A stretch of DNA of 64,000 bases from Alphaproteobacteria bacterium UBA4588 (GCA_905182195.1 CAJJAW010000002.1:248001-312000), one strand, 5' to 3'; positions 46,307 to 55,344 are shown, counted from the first letter of the stretch. Notes: generated from the sequence alone by a model not told the origin. Translations and numbers: made by a program.

Positions 46307-47213
46307 CTGCACCTGCGGCCATGCCCTTGATAATATATTTCTCAAGAAAAATAGCAACAATCACGAGTGGTAGAATTGCAGCTGATGAAAGTGCCGCCAT
46401 CGACCACCAATTGATCCCCTGTGACCCTGTTTGTGAAGCTACCATGACGGGTAATGTTGAGGCATTGCTTGACGTTAGTAGCGCTGCAAAAAAGTATTCA
46501 TTCCAGCAAAGCACTAGCGACAGAATAAATGCAGCTACCATACCTGGAAGCGCTATGGGCAAAACAATCTGCGTGAAGGCACCCCAAATGCCGAGGCCAT
46601 CGACAAGGGCTGCTTCTTCTAATTCAATCGGAATGCCTTGGAATTGGTCACGCATAATCCAGATAACAATGGGCAGGACCATTAAAGTATATAGTAAAAT
46701 CAATCCGATCCTGCTGTCTAACAGTCCCAAAGATTTGTATAAAATAAGGAATGGCAGAGCGAGAACTACGGGCGGTAAGATCATTTGGCTGAGAAAGAAA
46801 AACGAAATGTCTGAGTTTTTCATAAATCCAAACCGGTAACTGAAGCGTGATAGGCCATAAGCTGCTAGGGACCCCAATATTACTGCAAGAAGTGCTGCAG
46901 AAATTGAAATAATAGTGCTATTCCAGAAGCGTTTAAAAAACTCCTCGCGGACTGTAGAGACCTCCCCAATCAACCGGGGCGAAAGGCCTATAGATTCCCA
47001 ACCCTTCCATCTTGGCGTAAAATCCCACCACGGAATTAGATTTCCCTTCATAACGTCTGGAGCAAGTTTAAAGGATGTTGTGATTGTCCACAAAATTGGG
47101 AACAGGCAGACCACCATCCATACAAAAAGGGCAGTGTATATTGCTATACGGCTAGCCCACCATTTAGTGTTTACCCGCAGGTCAGCTTCGTGTTCTTTGA
47201 AAATGGCAGTCAT
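46299..47213 (-). CDS. Sugar ABC transporter permease (MalG type)
   Basis: A 304-residue inner-membrane permease with six predicted helices (first: IYTALFVWMVVCLFPILWTI) and the EAA loop EEAALVDGLGIWGAFTQIVLP. The C-terminus (EKYIIKGMAAGAVK) is the usual MalG end. I chose ATG 47213 because ATGA there overlaps the stop of the upstream permease gene; the in-frame codon at 47231 would add six residues. It pairs with the MalF-type permease. Confidence 0.93.
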   Translation of the reverse strand: MTAIFKEHEADLRVNTKWWASRIAIYTALFVWMVVCLFPILWTITTSFKLAPDVMKGNLIPWWDFTPRWKGWESIGLSPRLIGEVSTVREEFFKRFWNSTIISISAALLAVILGSLAAYGLSRFSYRFGFMKNSDISFFFLSQMILPPVVLALPFLILYKSLGLLDSRIGLILLYTLMVLPIVIWIMRDQFQGIPIELEEAALVDGLGIWGAFTQIVLPIALPGMVAAFILSLVLCWNEYFFAALLTSSNASTLPVMVASQTGSQGINWWSMAALSSAAILPLVIVAIFLEKYIIKGMAAGAVK

Positions 47214-48907
47214 GCGGGCCGCTCCATCCATCGGCTAACCAACTTTAAAAGCAGGGTCACAAAAATTACGATTAGCACCAAATAGACCATTGCCAATAAA
47301 GTACCATAGCCCACATTTGAACGGTCTCTGTATTCGCGGAAGATAAAGCTTGTGACACTGTCGGTTGCACCACCTGGGCCGCCGGAGGTCACATTGATAA
47401 TCACGTCAGCTAATTTTAACTTAAAAATAATTCGAATCACTACCGCTGTAACAGAAACAGGCAGCATCAGCGGAAATACAATCTCCCTAAAGCTCTGCCA
47501 GCCAGATGCACCATCGACTTTTGAGGCTTCCAGAACCTCACGCGGTAGAGCCTGAAGGCCAGCCAAAAGCATAATCATCATAAACGGAATAAAAGTCCAC
47601 GCATCCATAGCCATTATCATAAAACGCGCAATTTCAGGATTTCCAAAGAATGTGGGCTCCCCCCCAAACTCACGGATAAGGCGAGAGACTGGCCCGAACC
47701 GGACCTCAAACATGGATTTCCCAATCATCCATGAAACTGCTACGGGACTTAGCATTAAGGGCAGGAGGAAAACGACGCGAAAGAACTTACGCGCCCGGAT
47801 TTGGGCGTTCAGTAGGAGGGCTAAGCCAAACGCGATTACGTATTCCACGCCCACAGCCAGTACATAATATACCATATTTTTTAGTGCATTCCAGTAGAAG
47901 CTATCATTCCACATCTGAACAAGATATTCGCGGAAGATAAAGCTTGTGACACTGTCGGTTGCACCACCTGGGCCGCCGGAGGTCACATTGATAATCACGT
48001 CAGCTAATTTTAACTTAAAAATAATTCGAATCACTACCGCTGTAACAGAAACAGGCAGCATCAGCGGAAATACAATCTCCCTAAAGCTCTGCCAGCCAGA
48101 TGCACCATCGACTTTTGAGGCTTCCAGAACCTCACGCGGTAGAGCCTGAAGGCCAGCCAAAAGCATAATCATCATAAACGGAATAAAAGTCCACGCATCC
48201 ATAGCCATTATCATAAAACGCGCAATTTCAGGATTTCCAAAGAATGTGGGCTCCCCCCCAAACTCACGGATAAGGCGAGAGACTGGCCCGAACCGGACCT
48301 CAAACATGGATTTCCCAATCATCCATGAAACTGCTACGGGACTTAGCATTAAGGGCAGGAGGAAAACGACGCGAAAGAACTTACGCGCCCGGATTTGGGC
48401 GTTCAGTAGGAGGGCTAAGCCAAACGCGATTACGTATTCCACGCCCACAGCCAGTACATAATATACCATATTTTTTAGTGCATTCCAGTAGAAGCTATCA
48501 TTCCACATCTGAACAAGATTATCCCAACCATTGGGCTGTGGCCCGTTTGGGGATGCAAGGTTCCAATCAGTGAAAGAAATATAAAGCGCAAAAAGTAGAG
48601 GGAAGACAACAAGGCTTATAACAAAGAGCGCTGCTGGAAGCACAAAAAGTGTGCGCTTTCCTTTCTCTCCATTGACGATCACCTGTGCGAAACATAGGGC
48701 CGTAGCCCAAAGCATATACGCATATAAAATTGGGCGCCACGTTTCGAAGCCAATACTGATACGCTCGGCCTGATATGCCGCTTGCAAGACTGCCAGTGAA
48801 ACACATAGCAGCGCAGAGCCCCATACCATTGACTTGCCAAGACGTTTACGACCGTCCGAAATATTATCGGCGGTTACCGTGTGTAGAAGGTCGCCAACTG
48901 TATTCAT
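47210..48907 (-). CDS. Sugar ABC transporter permease (MalF type) carrying an exact internal tandem duplication
   Basis: The reading frame gives 565 residues, but residues 131-328 are repeated exactly as 329-526. Without the second copy the protein would be 367 residues, normal for this family with its N-terminal helices. Each copy contains four predicted membrane helices (about MVYYVLAVGVEYVIAFGL, VVFLLPLMLSPVAVSWMI, FMIMAMDAWTFIPFMMIM, MLPVSVTAVVIRIIFKL) and one EAA loop, EASKVDGASGWQSFREIVFP. The even helix number keeps the final helix and C-terminus (VSRWMERPA) in the original orientation. The duplicated protein would have two coupling loops, so function is uncertain. The gene follows the binding-protein gene. 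Confidence 0.9.
   Translation of the reverse strand: MNTVGDLLHTVTADNISDGRKRLGKSMVWGSALLCVSLAVLQAAYQAERISIGFETWRPILYAYMLWATALCFAQVIVNGEKGKRTLFVLPAALFVISLVVFPLLFALYISFTDWNLASPNGPQPNGWDNLVQMWNDSFYWNALKNMVYYVLAVGVEYVIAFGLALLLNAQIRARKFFRVVFLLPLMLSPVAVSWMIGKSMFEVRFGPVSRLIREFGGEPTFFGNPEIARFMIMAMDAWTFIPFMMIMLLAGLQALPREVLEASKVDGASGWQSFREIVFPLMLPVSVTAVVIRIIFKLKLADVIINVTSGGPGGATDSVTSFIFREYLVQMWNDSFYWNALKNMVYYVLAVGVEYVIAFGLALLLNAQIRARKFFRVVFLLPLMLSPVAVSWMIGKSMFEVRFGPVSRLIREFGGEPTFFGNPEIARFMIMAMDAWTFIPFMMIMLLAGLQALPREVLEASKVDGASGWQSFREIVFPLMLPVSVTAVVIRIIFKLKLADVIINVTSGGPGGATDSVTSFIFREYRDRSNVGYGTLLAMVYLVLIVIFVTLLLKLVSRWMERPA
47331..48518. repeat. Exact tandem duplication, 2 x 594 bp, in frame
   Basis: 47331-47924 and 47925-48518 are identical in my base-by-base reading. 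The unit is 594 bp (198 codons). Beyond the unit the flanks differ at once (G at 47330 versus A at 47924 on the left; A at 47926 versus T at 48520 on the right), leaving only one base of shared T at the junction. The lack of any difference implies a very recent event or an assembly error. Confidence 0.97.
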
Positions 48908-48986
48908 AATGTGTCTCTAGAAAAATGGGAGGTGTGTAATTATTGATACGCGTAAACTCTCAGAGGTGTTTGTTCAGTAAAAAAAA

Positions 48987-49010
48987 CAGGCGGCCCCGAG
49001 GCGCCGCCTG
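48987..49010 (-). terminator. Intrinsic (partial) terminator after the sugar-binding-protein gene
   Basis: On the minus strand CAGGCGGC, an 8-base loop and GCCGCCTG form an 8-bp GC-rich stem followed by eight T residues, 23 bases after the binding-protein stop and about 80 bases before the permease start. Reduced readthrough would give more binding protein than permease, as is common in such operons. Confidence 0.75.
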
Positions 49011-49032
49011 CTCAAAGTGTATAGAATTATGA

Positions 49033-50658
49033 TCACATGCCCAGAGAGGCTTTGTACACTGAGATCTGGCTGTCACGGCCAATCTGGTCTGTGATTTTCT
49101 CCCAAGCTGCCGCAATGGCATCCGCAGTTTCCTGCGCAGAGCTATACTGGCCAGCATAGCCTTTTGCCAACTCATCTTCGGCCACAGAGTAATATTGGAA
49201 GATGCCTGGAATTCGCGGTTCAATCGCCGCGTTCGGGTGATTATAGCTATCTGCGTTGGAGCCGAGATAATCCTCGACATATTCGCGGTCGTAGCCAGCC
49301 TCTTCCCACTCTTCATACTGGAAGTGTGAGTTGCGGTAGGGCTGAAAGCCCGACGGGTATGCAGATGCCCAGAGAGAAAGATCTTTACCACCAAGATGGG
49401 CAGCAGCAGACCAAGCCGCTTTTTTCTTTTTCTCGTCGCCGTCTACTCTTGCCATGACGTAAACGCCCCAGCCAATATAGGCCATGTTTGGCGCTTCGTT
49501 TCTGGTCTCTTCCCAGGCTCCAGCTTTCGCGTTGTAAACACGGTCTGAAGCTGGGTTGATACCAAAGCCTACAACATCACCTACAACAGATGTATCAGAT
49601 GTCCGTGCGCTTGAACCCACATCGCCCCACCAAGATAGCATTGAACCAGTTCCAGCGAGGAACTGTTGGAATGCCGTTGTGCCAGGGTCTGCGTTGATTT
49701 GGTCAGTGGGATATGCACCCGCTTCAATCAGATCCATGACATCTTGGATGGCTTGGACCCAAGCTGGATTGTTTACCATTGGCTTCATTGTGTCTGGCTC
49801 AAACAACCAAGCTGGGCTATTTGGGTGCTTAGCATATGCTGAAGCACGGTTTTCAAGGAAGTAGAAGCCGAAGCCGCCCCAGCCTTTGAGTGGGTCGAGG
49901 TAACCGTGTGCTGGAAGTCCAGTAAGCGGATCTTCTTTGCCAATCAATTCCTTAGAGATCTCATTGATCTCCTGCCAAGTGGTGGGCACATCACGCCCAG
50001 TTATAGAGCCTGGGCCAAAATAATCTTTACGATAAGCGAATGTGTGACAATCACCATCAATAGAGACCCGGTATGTTTTACCACCCCAAGTACCAACAGG
50101 CGCCTTTAAGTAATCTACATAGTCGTCCATGTCGATTTGCTCTTTGACCCACTCAGGCATTTCTGAAGCAAGGCCCTTACCGAGCACATCACCCTCAAAC
50201 GGTGCGCCCATTTCAATGATATCAAAATCAACGGTACCAGTAGCAATGGACTGCTGAAGGCGCGCGTTATAGTCGCCTTGTGCTAGATCGATCCAATTGA
50301 TCTTCGCACCAGTGTAGGCTTCCCACGGCTTCAAGAATCCACGGAAAAGAAAGTTGTGTAGATTTTGGTTGTTCAAGCCCATAAAGGTCAACTCAACCCC
50401 ATCAAACTCACCCTCAGCAACATTGCCCTTGGTGGCGCCTAAGCACATCTTCCCAACTTTTTGCCAATCACTATCGGTGGGCGACCCAGAACCGACACCT
50501 GGAATTTTTAATATCTCGGCCCGAACATTACTGTGCCCATCCGCCAATGCTCCCTGAGGCATCATTGCAACGGCTCCAAGTGCTGCTGAACCCTTCAGCA
50601 TTTGACGTCGGTTCATTTTTTGAGCAGCTTTAATGTAATTATATAGCTCTACTTTCAC
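49033..50658 (-). CDS. Sugar ABC transporter substrate-binding protein (family 1)
   Basis: A 541-residue periplasmic solute-binding protein of the MalE/UgpB type, unusually long. It has a Tat-type signal with MNRRQMLKGSAALGA (from residue 15) and cleavage after GALA. The body shows FMGLNNQNLHNFLFRGFLKPW, DIIEMGAPFEGDV, GLPAHGYLDPLKGWG and GAYPTDQINADPGTTAF. I chose the GTG at 50658 because GGGAGG lies exactly 6 bases upstream; an ATG at 50616, just before the twin arginines, has no ribosome-binding site. The ligand is unknown. Confidence 0.9.
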   Translation of the reverse strand: MKVELYNYIKAAQKMNRRQMLKGSAALGAVAMMPQGALADGHSNVRAEILKIPGVGSGSPTDSDWQKVGKMCLGATKGNVAEGEFDGVELTFMGLNNQNLHNFLFRGFLKPWEAYTGAKINWIDLAQGDYNARLQQSIATGTVDFDIIEMGAPFEGDVLGKGLASEMPEWVKEQIDMDDYVDYLKAPVGTWGGKTYRVSIDGDCHTFAYRKDYFGPGSITGRDVPTTWQEINEISKELIGKEDPLTGLPAHGYLDPLKGWGGFGFYFLENRASAYAKHPNSPAWLFEPDTMKPMVNNPAWVQAIQDVMDLIEAGAYPTDQINADPGTTAFQQFLAGTGSMLSWWGDVGSSARTSDTSVVGDVVGFGINPASDRVYNAKAGAWEETRNEAPNMAYIGWGVYVMARVDGDEKKKKAAWSAAAHLGGKDLSLWASAYPSGFQPYRNSHFQYEEWEEAGYDREYVEDYLGSNADSYNHPNAAIEPRIPGIFQYYSVAEDELAKGYAGQYSSAQETADAIAAAWEKITDQIGRDSQISVYKASLGM

Positions 50659-50891
50659 GTGAATCCTCCCAAGAATTATCAAAATTAATTACATGCAAGA
50701 AATGTAATGGTGCACAGAATAGTTATTTATTTGAATAAATTATTCCCCAGTATTTCAAACATAAAAAATACTACGACTTAAAATTACGAAGAGTCAACAA
50801 TGGGTCCGTATATAAAACCCGGTTTCACTCTTGGGCGTGGACAGTGCTAAATTGTTTAGCTAGAATTACAGATCACAGGAGGCGCATCAAA
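50659..50891. promoter_or_regulatory. Divergent control region between binding-protein and ATPase genes
   Basis: This 233-base AT-rich gap must hold promoters for both arms of the transporter. It contains two dyads: ATTACAT-7-ATGTAAT (50688-50708), close to the binding-protein start, and the palindrome ATTTATT-TG-AATAAAT (50725-50740). AGGAGG sits just before the ATPase start. I cannot place the -35/-10 boxes with confidence. The dyads are candidate sites for a regulator encoded elsewhere. Confidence 0.45.
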
Positions 50892-51929
50892 ATGGCAAAC
50901 GTCACAATAAAAAAAATTCGTAAGTCCTATGACGGCTTGGAGGTCATCCATGGACTAGACATTGATATTGCCGATGGTGAGTTTGTAGCGCTAGTTGGTC
51001 CATCTGGTTGTGGTAAGTCCACACTTTTAAGGATGGTCGCTGGGTTAGAGGCTATCGATAGCGGTACTATCGCCATCGGTGAGCGGGTGGTGAACAACCT
51101 ACCACCCTCCGAACGAGACATTGCAATGGTGTTCCAAACCTATGCTTTGTACCCACACAAATCAGTAGCAGAAAATATGGGCTTTGCGCTAAAGGTTGCT
51201 AAAACCAGCAAGTCAGAGATTGACCGCAGGGTAAAAGATGCCGCTGAAATACTAAGCCTGACAGAATACTTGGGCCGTAAACCTCGTCATCTGTCTGGTG
51301 GCCAACGCCAACGTGTTGCAATGGGTCGGGCTATTGTGCGCGACCCTCAAGTGTTTTTGTTTGATGAACCACTTTCTAATCTTGACGCAAAACTGCGCAT
51401 TCAGATGCGAACTGAAATCAAAGAGCTGCACCAACGCTTAAAAACCACAACGATCTTTGTGACCCACGATCAGATTGAGGCCATGACATTAGCAGATCGA
51501 ATTGTGGTCATGCAGGGCGGAATTGTAGAACAGGTTGGCACACCGCTTGAGTTATACGACAACCCTGCCAACCAATTTGTGGCGACATTCATCGGTGCGC
51601 CGTCAATGAACCTACTTGGTGGCGTACTGTCAAAGGGTATTGTGAAGGTTGGTGAGGAGCTGTTTGTGGGCCCAAAGGGGGCGGGCAAAGTTAAACTTGG
51701 CGTGCGGCCAGAACATTTAATCTTGTCTAAGAAAGGCGGCTTGCCAATGCAGGTCAAGGTTGTCGAACCAACGGGTGCTGAGACTATGGTTTTCTTGCGT
51801 TTTGAAGGTCAGGACATAACCGCAGTCTTCCGGGAACGCCATAACTTTGAAAGCGGTCAAACAATTTACCTAAAGCCCGATCCAGACCACCTGCATGTTT
51901 TCGACGCTGATACTGGCGCACGGCTGTAA
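50892..51929 (+). CDS. Sugar ABC transporter ATPase (MalK/UgpC type)
   Basis: A 345-residue ATPase: Walker [11 protein letters not shown]-loop [17 protein letters not shown], signature [16 protein letters not shown], Walker [17 protein letters not shown], switch VTHDQIEAM, then a C-terminal OB-type regulatory domain (from about 235: [21 protein letters not shown]). ATG 50892 is preceded by AGGAGG; a start at 50844 is not supported. It heads the rightward operon that continues with fucU, rbsK, SMP-30 and the reductase and works with the leftward permeases. Confidence 0.95.
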   Translation: MANVTIKKIRKSYDGLEVIHGLDIDIADGEFVALVGPSGCGKSTLLRMVAGLEAIDSGTIAIGERVVNNLPPSERDIAMVFQTYALYPHKSVAENMGFALKVAKTSKSEIDRRVKDAAEILSLTEYLGRKPRHLSGGQRQRVAMGRAIVRDPQVFLFDEPLSNLDAKLRIQMRTEIKELHQRLKTTTIFVTHDQIEAMTLADRIVVMQGGIVEQVGTPLELYDNPANQFVATFIGAPSMNLLGGVLSKGIVKVGEELFVGPKGAGKVKLGVRPEHLILSKKGGLPMQVKVVEPTGAETMVFLRFEGQDITAVFRERHNFESGQTIYLKPDPDHLHVFDADTGARL

Positions 51930-51951
51930 TAATTACTTTTAGGGGGCCCAT

Positions 51952-52398
51952 ATGCTTAAAAATATTAATCCAATTCTGAATGCAGACGTGCTTTATGCAT
52001 TGCGCGCAATGGGGCACGGGGATGATTTGATTATTACAGATACTAACTTCCCGTCAGACAGCGTCGCACGAGAAACTGTGCTGGGAGAGGTGTTGCGAAT
52101 AGAAAGCTCGGCAGCAGAAGTGGTGCGCGCGGTTCTCTCACTTTACCCACTTGATACTTTTGTAGACGATGCCCTGGCAAGGATGGAGGTAGTGGGCGAG
52201 CCCAACAAACTCCTACCAGTAATGGAAGAGGTTCAGGCCGAAGTGCTTGCTGCCGGTGGCACTACAATGATTGGAATTGAACGTTTCGCCTTCTATGAGC
52301 GTTCAAAGAAGGCCTACGCAGTAATTCAAACTGGTGAGCGGCGTTTTTATGGCTGCTTTGCTTTCCGCAAAGGTGTTGTGCCACCGGATGCGAATTAA
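51952..52398 (+). CDS. fucU: FucU/RbsD-family sugar mutarotase
   Basis: A 148-residue protein of the RbsD/FucU pyranase-mutarotase family. The N-terminal LNADVLYALRAMGHGDDLIITDTNFP contains the catalytic His; later motifs include RFAFYERSKKAYAVIQTGERRFYGCFAFRKGV, where the Tyr residues mark the FucU branch. FucU interconverts anomers of fucose and related sugars, which implies that the imported sugar needs a particular anomer for the next enzyme. It is 22 bases after the ATPase gene with AGGGGG before the ATG. Confidence 0.88.
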   Translation: MLKNINPILNADVLYALRAMGHGDDLIITDTNFPSDSVARETVLGEVLRIESSAAEVVRAVLSLYPLDTFVDDALARMEVVGEPNKLLPVMEEVQAEVLAAGGTTMIGIERFAFYERSKKAYAVIQTGERRFYGCFAFRKGVVPPDAN

Positions 52399-52401
52399 AC
52401 C

Positions 52402-53316
52402 ATGGGAAGGGTTGTCATCCTTGGCGTTTTTGTCGCTGACACTGCCTATCGAGCAGCACGTATGCCGAAGATGGGCGAGACCATCATGGGCAACTCTTTT
52501 GCTCTTGGTCCTGGTGGAAAGGGCTCTAATCAGTCAGTGGCCTCTGCCCGCATGGGGGCCGAAACACACATAATCTCAAAATTAGGCAAAGACGACTTTG
52601 CAAAACTTGCGCTTGATACTTGGGAACAGGCTGGTGTCATACCACATGTGAAACAGGTCAGAGGTAGCTATACTGGTGCTGCATACATCTTTATCGAGGA
52701 CAGTACGGGCGACAACGCGATTATTATTGCGCCAGGCGCAGCGGCATTGATTGGTGTTACTGACATTAACTCTCATGCCAAGTTGATCGAAAGCGCAGAT
52801 GTTTTCGTAACACAGCTTGAGCAGCCAATGTTAGCCGCAATGCGTGGGCTAGAAATTGCACGGGAGGCGGGCGTGACAACGCTTCTCAATCCGGCGCCGG
52901 CAGCATCCCTGCCTGACGGTATGCTGGCTTTATGTGATTACATCACTCCAAACGAGACCGAGTGTGAAGCATTAACCGGCATCGCAGTACGTACACAGGT
53001 AGAAGCAGAGCTGGCCTGTGAGGCGTTGCGGGATCTTGGCGTTGGAACGCCTATCATTACCATGGGTGACCAAGGAGCTTTTTTGTATGGCCACGGACTT
53101 GTCCCCGCGGTAACTGTAGGTACAGTAATTGAAACGACAGGAGCTGGCGACGCATTCAATGGTGGCTTTGCAGCAGCTCTGTCTGAAGGATTATCGACAT
53201 TAGAAGCTGTACGCTACGGCTGTGCCACTGCGGGAATCTCAGTCACTAAATCTGGCACAGCGCCTTCAATGCCCAATCGTGACGCAGTAGACTCTCTTAT
53301 TAAGTCGAGCAGCTAA
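52402..53316 (+). CDS. rbsK: Ribokinase-type PfkB kinase (second of two)
   Basis: A 304-residue kinase with full ribokinase layout: GPGGKGSNQSVASARMGAE (about 37-55), the linker strand TLLNPAPA, TPNETECEALTG and the catalytic ETTGAGDAFNGGFAAAL (Asp about 253). It resembles true ribokinases more than the shorter paralogue at 40113-40958, but its sugar may differ given the FucU neighbour. It begins 3 bases after fucU. Confidence 0.9.
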   Translation: MGRVVILGVFVADTAYRAARMPKMGETIMGNSFALGPGGKGSNQSVASARMGAETHIISKLGKDDFAKLALDTWEQAGVIPHVKQVRGSYTGAAYIFIEDSTGDNAIIIAPGAAALIGVTDINSHAKLIESADVFVTQLEQPMLAAMRGLEIAREAGVTTLLNPAPAASLPDGMLALCDYITPNETECEALTGIAVRTQVEAELACEALRDLGVGTPIITMGDQGAFLYGHGLVPAVTVGTVIETTGAGDAFNGGFAAALSEGLSTLEAVRYGCATAGISVTKSGTAPSMPNRDAVDSLIKSSS

Positions 53317-53375
53317 AGTTTTAACACCAAAATATATTTACGGAGTTTGAATCTCTTGGTTAAAGGAAAAACACC

Positions 53376-54344
53376 ATGTCCAATGCCCTGTCAGACCAAG
53401 ATACTTGGCGACCAGCGTCTCGCTATCCCGACCCAGCAGTCATGTCTCTGGATCCAAGATTCGACGAATACAAGCTGCCTTTGGCCTCGATCGAGAGATT
53501 AGCTACAGGTTGCCGGTGGTCCGAGGGGCCGATTTGGTTTGGAGATGGGCGCTATCTTTTATGGAGTGATATCCCAAACAACCGAATTATGCGCTGGGAT
53601 GAGGTAACTGGACAGGTTTCTGCTTATCGAGAACCATCAAATTTTGCAAACGGACAGACGCGCGACCGGGTAGGCCGGCTCATAACCTGTGAACACGGTG
53701 GTCGACGAGTGACCCGAACCGAATACAACGGCTCAATCTCAACTCTTGTCGATAACTATAAAGGAAAACGCCTTTCTTCACCGAATGACGTGATCGTCAA
53801 GTCTGACGGTTCAATCTGGTTTACTGATCCACCGTTTGGTATTCTGGGGAATTACGAAGGCCATAAAGCTGAACCAGAGCTGGGTGAAAACATTTATCGC
53901 CTTAACCCCGAAACTGGATCTGTAACGGTCGTTGCCGACAACGTTTTAGGACCTAACGGGCTTGCGTTTTCGCCAAACGAAGATCGGCTGTACGTGGTCG
54001 AGTCTCGTGGCAGCCCTGCGCGAAAAATATTGGAGTATGATGTCGCTAGCGATGGGATGAAAATTCTGAATAAGCGGGTTCTAATCGATGCTGGGTCCGG
54101 AACCCCTGATGGGCTTCGTGTGGACGTTGACGGTAATCTTTGGTGTGGCTGGGGTATGGGTTCAGATGATTTGGATGGTGTGATGATCTTCGCACCCGAC
54201 GGCAGCCCAATCGGTCGCATAGCACTACCAGAGCGCTGCGCAAACCTTTGCTTTGGCGGGCGCGCAAACAGTCGGTTATTTATGGCAGCAAGTACGTCTA
54301 TCTATGCGCTGTATGTGAATGTAGCGGGCATTAAGGGAGGGTAA
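53376..54344 (+). CDS. SMP-30/gluconolactonase-family lactonase
   Basis: A 322-residue six-bladed propeller hydrolase. All usual metal-site residues are in place: Glu in CRWSEGPIWF, Asn in SSPNDVIV, Asn in VLGPNGLAFSP and Asp in SGTPDGLRVD. Such enzymes open sugar-acid lactones (for example glucono-, xylono-lactones). There is no signal peptide, so it is cytoplasmic. AAAGGA precedes the ATG. With the following aldo/keto reductase it forms a dehydrogenase-lactonase pair. Confidence 0.93.
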   Translation: MSNALSDQDTWRPASRYPDPAVMSLDPRFDEYKLPLASIERLATGCRWSEGPIWFGDGRYLLWSDIPNNRIMRWDEVTGQVSAYREPSNFANGQTRDRVGRLITCEHGGRRVTRTEYNGSISTLVDNYKGKRLSSPNDVIVKSDGSIWFTDPPFGILGNYEGHKAEPELGENIYRLNPETGSVTVVADNVLGPNGLAFSPNEDRLYVVESRGSPARKILEYDVASDGMKILNKRVLIDAGSGTPDGLRVDVDGNLWCGWGMGSDDLDGVMIFAPDGSPIGRIALPERCANLCFGGRANSRLFMAASTSIYALYVNVAGIKGG

Positions 54345-54348
54345 TGTT

Positions 54349-55344
54349 GTGGAAAAAAGAAATGTGGGAAAGACCCAACTCAAAATAGATGTCCTTGGCC
54401 TTGGTGGCGCCCCGCTTGGAGGCAATTTCGCCGATCTTGATTATGCGCAAGGCATAGAAATCATCTCCGCTGCTCTTGATGCGGGTATGTCTTATTTTGA
54501 CACAGCTCCATGGTATGGGTTCGGGCGCTCAGAACGTGTCGTAGGTGACCAGTTGCGCGGGAAAAATTATATACTATCGAGTAAAGTGGGACGGCTACTA
54601 GCTCCTGGTGCTGTCGCAACGCCTATGGATTTTGGGATGATTGATCCACTCCCGTTTCATCCTGTTTATGATTATAGCTATGATGGTGTGATGCGGGCTT
54701 TTGAGGATGGCCTACAGCGGCTTGGCTTGGACCGTATCGATATTCTTTTGGCCCATGACATTGGAACTTTTCAGCATGGCGATGACAATGCAAAGCACTT
54801 CAAAGACCTACAAGGGGGTGGTTATAAAGCTATGGCTGAATTGCGTGCTGATGGCCGCGTACAAGCAATCGGTCTTGGGGTGAACGAAAACCAAGTGTGC
54901 CTAGATGCCCTAAATATCGGTCGGTGGGATGTTTTTCTACTTGCTGGTCGCTACACGCTTCTCGAACAAACAGCACTTGATGAGCTTTTCCCCGCTTGTG
55001 ACGTTGTTGGAACTACCATTATCTGCGGTGGTCCTTTCAATTCTGGTATATTGGTTGGGCGCGAAATGTGGAATTATAATAATGCTCCTAAAGCTGTTGT
55101 AAACAAGGTCAAAGCGTTGGGCGCCGTGGCAGACAAATACGGCATACCTCTTCCAGCAGCCGCACTTCAATTTCCGTTAGCGCATAATACTGTCACTTCA
55201 GTGATTCCTGGACCGCGTTCAAAAGTAGAGTTGGAAGAAATTTTACAATGGCAATCAATCAAGATTCCAAATGAATTCTGGGCCAGTCTAAAGTCGCAAG
55301 CGCTTGTTCATGAGGATGCTCCCACCCCAGGCCATGCTTTGTGA
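54349..55344 (+). CDS. Aldo/keto reductase, second aldose dehydrogenase-like paralogue
   Basis: A 331-residue AKR with the tetrad in FDTAPWYGFG (Asp, Tyr), LSSKVGRLL (Lys) and ILLAHDI (His), and the branch-specific YDYSYDGVMRAFEDGLQ and C-terminal HEDAPTPGHA. It shares these blocks with the product of 41806-42834, so the two are paralogues. The start is GTG 54349, with GGGAGGG 8 bases upstream; the nearby ATG at 54344 is out of frame. It closes the rightward transporter operon. Confidence 0.9.
   Translation: MEKRNVGKTQLKIDVLGLGGAPLGGNFADLDYAQGIEIISAALDAGMSYFDTAPWYGFGRSERVVGDQLRGKNYILSSKVGRLLAPGAVATPMDFGMIDPLPFHPVYDYSYDGVMRAFEDGLQRLGLDRIDILLAHDIGTFQHGDDNAKHFKDLQGGGYKAMAELRADGRVQAIGLGVNENQVCLDALNIGRWDVFLLAGRYTLLEQTALDELFPACDVVGTTIICGGPFNSGILVGREMWNYNNAPKAVVNKVKALGAVADKYGIPLPAAALQFPLAHNTVTSVIPGPRSKVELEEILQWQSIKIPNEFWASLKSQALVHEDAPTPGHAL

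Noticed and set aside
47352-48461. Pairs of identical antisense frames (for example 47352-47555 and 47946-48149)
   Set aside because: They are by-products of the 594-bp duplication on the strand opposite the permease gene, not repeated genes.
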